DNA of 51,121 nucleotides from Bacillota bacterium. Its GTDB lineage: Bacteria; Bacillota; Bacilli; Alicyclobacillales; Alicyclobacillaceae. The notes under the pieces were generated by a model, which was not told the origin of the DNA, did no database searches, and was given only the letters and a program-made list of their open reading frames with translations. The translations under genes were made by a program, and so were the position numbers. Below, piece by piece: positions 47,681 through 51,121 of this stretch (within the stretch, counting starts at the first letter, position 1; each line of letters opens with the position of its first letter). The stretch is taken from assembly GCA_027336365.1 (NCBI GenBank), contig DAHWFY010000003.1, forward strand, positions 1 through 51,121, in the 5' to 3' direction.

Positions 47681-47730
47681 TGGTTTTCATTGATGAAGGC
47701 TGTAAGTGCTTATTTAAATATGGTTTTCAG

Positions 47731-47760
47731 GTGGCGAACTGCTCGGGCGGTTCGCCACTT
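47731..47760 (+). terminator. Hairpin downstream of 6S RNA
   Basis: GTGGCGAAC-tgctcgggcg-GTTCGCCAC-TTT. Confidence 0.5.
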
Positions 47761-47898
47761 TGCGTGTATCAGGCTGGGTATCGTATGATGACTGTGAGAA
47801 GAGGTTCGACGGAAAAGAACTGGAGCATCTCGGAATCATGGATGAGTTTTTTGACAGATTTCGGGATTAAATAAAAAATTCAGCGAGGGTGACCCACC

Positions 47899-49167
47899 GT
47901 GGACTTGTTTTCAGCGGCGGCAGATAGGGAACAGCAACAAACGGCCCCTCTGGCCTTCCGCATGCGACCACAAAGGCTGGCCGAGGTCGTCGGGCAGCAG
48001 CACATCTTGGCTCCTGGCAGTTTGCTGCATCGGGCCATCCAGGCAGACCGACTCGTATCCTTAATTCTATTTGGACCTCCGGGCAGTGGAAAAACCACTT
48101 TGGCGGAAGTGATTGCCTGCACGACAAAGGCTCGTTTTGAGACTTTGAATGCCGTGTCCGCAGGGATTGCGGACATTCGGGCAGTGGTGGAGCGAGCCAA
48201 AGAAGAACGGGCATTACACGGTCGAAAGACGGTGTTGTTCATTGACGAAATCCACCGTTTTAACAAGGGGCAGCAAGACGCACTGCTGCCTTTTGTTGAA
48301 CAGGGACTACTGACCTTGGTGGGAGCAACCACAGAGAATCCGTATTTTCAGGTAAATCCAGCACTCGTTTCTCGTTCCCATGTGTTCCGATTACATCCTT
48401 TAGGTCCCGAGGATATTCGTGTCTTGTTGCGTCGTGCCATTGCCGACAAACAGCGTGGATTGGGGGAGATGGGGTTAGACTTGACACCGACCGCAGAGCG
48501 GGTGCTGGTGGAGTTGTCTGGGGGGGACGCCCGGCGGGCATTGAATGCCTTGGAACTCGCGGCTTTAACCAGCCCCTTGAATGAGGACGGCAGGGTGGTT
48601 TTGGACGAACCGCAAGTTCGGGAGTCCATTCAAGAGCGTCAGGTACTGTATGACCGCAGCGGGGATGAGCACTATGACACCATTTCCGCGTTTATTAAAT
48701 CTATCCGCGGTTCGGATGTGGATGCGGCCTTGTTGTGGTTGGCAAAAATGCTGACTGCGGGTGAGGATCCACTATTTGTTGGCCGTAGGTTGATGATTTT
48801 GGCGGCAGAAGATGTGGGGAATGCGGATTCTCAGGCACTTCCGCTAGCAGTGGCGGGATATCAGGCGGTGGCAACGGTGGGCATGCCGGAAGCCCGCATC
48901 GTATTAGCTCAGGTAACCTCATATTTGGCCTGTGCACCTAAATCAAATGCGGCTTACCGCGCCATCGGCGAGGCATTGGCGGATGTACAGTCTGGAATGT
49001 CATTGGTTGTTCCACCCCACCTGCGTTCCACAGGCTATCGGGGAGCGGAAAAACTGGGTTCTGGTGTGGGCTACCTGTACCCTCATGACTATCCAGAACA
49101 CCATGTGGAGCAGAGCTATTGGCCGCAAATGGTACAGCCGAAAAAGTATTATCAACCTGTTCAATAA
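47899..49167 (+). CDS. rarA: Replication-associated recombination protein A (RarA/MgsA AAA ATPase)
   Basis: MRPQRLAEVVGQQHILAPGSLL, ILFGPPGSGKTTLAEVIA, FIDEIHRFNKGQQDALLPFVE. Confidence 0.96.
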   Translation: MDLFSAAADREQQQTAPLAFRMRPQRLAEVVGQQHILAPGSLLHRAIQADRLVSLILFGPPGSGKTTLAEVIACTTKARFETLNAVSAGIADIRAVVERAKEERALHGRKTVLFIDEIHRFNKGQQDALLPFVEQGLLTLVGATTENPYFQVNPALVSRSHVFRLHPLGPEDIRVLLRRAIADKQRGLGEMGLDLTPTAERVLVELSGGDARRALNALELAALTSPLNEDGRVVLDEPQVRESIQERQVLYDRSGDEHYDTISAFIKSIRGSDVDAALLWLAKMLTAGEDPLFVGRRLMILAAEDVGNADSQALPLAVAGYQAVATVGMPEARIVLAQVTSYLACAPKSNAAYRAIGEALADVQSGMSLVVPPHLRSTGYRGAEKLGSGVGYLYPHDYPEHHVEQSYWPQMVQPKKYYQPVQ

Positions 49168-49224
49168 ATACAATTGCGTGGATTTATCTTTCTTGCTGGT
49201 GCCGCTAACAGCGGCATGAGGGTC
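49162..49224 (-). repeat. Family A repeat copy (reverse), overlapping the rarA stop codon
   Basis: CAATAAATACAATTGCGTGGATTTATCTTTCTTGCTGGTGCCGCTAACAGCGGCATGAGGGTC. Confidence 0.8.
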
Positions 49225-49228
49225 TCAC

Positions 49229-49287
49229 TGATAGTGTGTCCGGAAAGGGTTGGGGTCAGACCCCCCTTCCGGACAACCTCTGATAGG
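49229..49287. repeat. Family B element, compact near-perfect hairpin
   Basis: GTCCGGAAAGGGTTGGGGTCAGACCCCCCTTCCGGAC with flanking TGATAG on both sides. Confidence 0.8.
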
Positions 49288-49297
49288 AGATGGATGC

Positions 49298-49708
49298 GTG
49301 AAAATCTCGACGCGAGGCCGCTATGGGCTGATGTTGCTGGTTGATCTGGCTCAAAACGATTCTGGTCATCCAATTTCACTCAAAGCTGTGGCAGAACGCC
49401 AGGGTTTGTCTGAACACTACTTGGAGCAACTGATTGCTCCGTTGCGTAATGCGGGGCTAGTACGCAGTATTCGGGGAGCGTACGGGGGATATGTATTGGC
49501 CAAGTCATCCGGAGAGATGACAGTGGAACAAGTATTATCTCTGCTGGAAGGGCCGGTAACCATTGTCGATGAGGATTTGGATGATGGTTTTGAACCATTG
49601 TGGGACCGCTTGCGCAACGCTATTCAGGAGGTTCTTTCTGGGGTGACCATCCAGGACTTGTCTGAAATGAGAATACATCAGGATGGTAGTTACATGTATT
49701 ATATATAA
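49298..49708 (+). CDS. Rrf2-family regulator (CymR-like)
   Basis: MKISTRGRYGLMLLVDLAQNDSGHPISLKAVAERQGLSEHYLEQLIAPLRNAGLVRSIRGAYGGYVLAK. Confidence 0.92.
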   Translation: MKISTRGRYGLMLLVDLAQNDSGHPISLKAVAERQGLSEHYLEQLIAPLRNAGLVRSIRGAYGGYVLAKSSGEMTVEQVLSLLEGPVTIVDEDLDDGFEPLWDRLRNAIQEVLSGVTIQDLSEMRIHQDGSYMYYI

Positions 49709-49817
49709 AAACTCCTGGGGGAAAATAACGGATTGTCAGTGCCTTTGCTTTGTCGCTGAAATGTCATACCCCCCGCTAAAAGCCTTCATTTCCTAAAGGT
49801 ATCTACCAATTAATTCA

Positions 49818-49944
49818 TTGTCAAGGTCTTAGACTGTGTCTATAATAGTGTGTCGGATAGTGTTGGATGGGGTTGCTTTTTAAATGATATGGGCGTGTCC
49901 GTTGCGGATGACCTTTCCGGACCCGCACACTTTCGTTTTTTTTT
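49818..49944 (+). ncRNA. Candidate structured RNA or leader with consensus promoter and terminator, related to family B
   Basis: TTGTCA (49818-49823), 17-nt spacer, TATAAT (49841-49846); AGTGTG...CACACT closing pair; hairpin GCGTGTCCG...CGGACCCGC; ends TTTCGTTTTTTTTT. Confidence 0.5.
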
Positions 49945-50042
49945 GACTCGCACTCATACAAATTCATGTTGTTTACATTTTTGGATTTCCGGACAAACTG
50001 TTGTAGGTCGATAGGTGCATATTATGCAAAGGAGACGGAGTC

Positions 50043-50234
50043 ATGCGTTGTCCACATTGCAATTCGCGGGACTTTGGCAAGATCGGTGCCAATCAGTTTT
50101 ATTGTTGGGGATGTTTTATGGAATTTAACGTGTCTGGTGAAGATATCCGAATTTACGAGGTTGCTGAAGACGGTTCTCTGGTAGCCCTGGATGAGGTGCC
50201 TGAGGCCATGAGCGTAGAGTCGAGTACCGCGTGA
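50043..50234 (+). CDS. Small zinc-ribbon protein
   Basis: MRCPHCNSRDFGKIGANQFYCWGCFMEFNV (CxxC...CxxC); AAGGAGACGGAGTC upstream of ATG. Confidence 0.8.
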   Translation: MRCPHCNSRDFGKIGANQFYCWGCFMEFNVSGEDIRIYEVAEDGSLVALDEVPEAMSVESSTA

Positions 50235-50303
50235 ATCACTCAGTGGACAGGCCGGGACAGAACGAATTTTTGGTTGGGTTTTTGGCAGAATGGGTTTCGT
50301 TTG

Positions 50304-50693
50304 TCACATCCCCTGTAGGCGCGACTGTGGCCAGCCATAGAGACCGAAGGCGGTCGCGCTCAGGCCAAACACCAGGGTGGTGACCAGATACGCAATGGCT
50401 TGTCGGTATTGACCGGATTCTAGGAGCATGGTGAATTCGTAAGAAAATGTTGAGAATGTGGTATATGCACCACATACCCCTGTACCCAAAAACAACATGG
50501 CCCGCTGAGTCACTTCTGGCAACCATGTTTGGCTGACTCGGGTTAACCAGCCAAGGGCAAAAGCACCTGTGATATTAATCAACAGGGTTGCCGTGGGAAA
50601 TTGCCGAGATACTTTATCACTTATCCACTTGGACAACAGGTAACGTGCAATGGCACCCACCACTCCGCCTAAACCTACAATCCAGGTTTCCAC
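50304..50693 (-). CDS. crcB: Fluoride-specific ion channel CrcB/Fluc
   Basis: VGLGGVVGAIARYLLSKWI, PTATLLINITGAFALGWL, GTGVCGAYTTFSTFSYEF; GTG at 50693 after GGGGAG. Confidence 0.93.
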   Translation of the reverse strand: METWIVGLGGVVGAIARYLLSKWISDKVSRQFPTATLLINITGAFALGWLTRVSQTWLPEVTQRAMLFLGTGVCGAYTTFSTFSYEFTMLLESGQYRQAIAYLVTTLVFGLSATAFGLYGWPQSRLQGM

Positions 50694-50737
50694 ACTGAAC
50701 TCCCCTGCCCTAATTGACTTGTCAACTTGGTTTTTGC

Positions 50738-51121
50738 TCAACCAAGTCCGTGCCGGAAAGCGACACGATAGCCCACAATGGCTGCTCCCAGACTTCCCAT
50801 GATGCTTGCCACCACGTAGGTCACTGTGAGAAATGGATGATGTTGAGCCCACATGGACCAGGTCTCCACTGCAAATGTGGAGTATGTGGTGTAAGCTCCC
50901 AGCATGCCTGTACCTATCCCTAAACGTAGGTAAGGATGAATCGGATATCGTTCCAAGGTCATTGTGTACAGCCAGGACAGCACAAAGCTTCCAGATACGT
51001 TAATAGCCCAAGTGGCCAAGGCGGCCCACTGAAATTGGGCCATCACCTGGGTGAGTTGATACCTCACGATGGCTCCAATGAATCCGCCAATCCCCACCGA
51101 CAGGGTGGGTAGCCAATTTCC
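50738..51121 (-). CDS. crcB: Fluoride-specific ion channel CrcB/Fluc, second copy (5' end outside window)
   Basis: GIGGFIGAIVRYQLTQVM, WAINVSGSFVLSWLY, GTGMLGAYTTYSTFAVET; frame stays open to the window edge. Confidence 0.93.
   Translation of the reverse strand, partial: GNWLPTLSVGIGGFIGAIVRYQLTQVMAQFQWAALATWAINVSGSFVLSWLYTMTLERYPIHPYLRLGIGTGMLGAYTTYSTFAVETWSMWAQHHPFLTVTYVVASIMGSLGAAIVGYRVAFRHGLG

Noticed and set aside
1-51121. CRISPR array, prophage, intact insertion sequence or biosynthetic gene cluster
   Set aside because: No regularly spaced direct repeats, phage structural genes, transposase/integrase ORFs or PKS/NRPS-type domains seen in either strand.

Overview
Chromosomal window from a spore-forming Bacillota (Alicyclobacillaceae-like by gene content; inferred, not verified). 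It is mostly housekeeping: hemH-hemE, bacilliredoxin, DtxR-type regulator, D-Ala-D-Ala carboxypeptidase, dusB, addBA, galU, pckA, moeA, a cyclophilin, queF, panD, moaA, trxA, hemL, selA, hisS-aspS, rarA, a CymR-like Rrf2 regulator and a crcB pair. I saw no CRISPR array, prophage, transposase gene, known defence island or obvious biosynthetic cluster. The less ordinary content is mainly non-coding: (i) repeat family A, about 65 bp with a GCCGCTGTTAGCGGC hairpin, in eight places including a near-perfect palindromic derivative; (ii) repeat family B, short elements with TGTCCGGAAAGG / CCTTTCCGGACA inverted ends, one of which sits directly on a consensus sigma-A promoter and ends in a terminator-like structure; (iii) a 6S RNA between aspS and rarA; (iv) a T-box leader for hisS-aspS; (v) a candidate transcription attenuator upstream of moeA; (vi) a 59-codon ORF with a strong Shine-Dalgarno between selA and hisS, below the ORF-track cutoff. 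Among proteins, the best follow-ups are an uncharacterised ABC-exporter module with a large accessory membrane protein and adaptor, a TM-linker-roadblock-like protein, and a reduced GerP-like pair next to a YheC/D-type ATP-grasp protein. All functional calls come from reading the translations and motifs; no database search or folding program was run.
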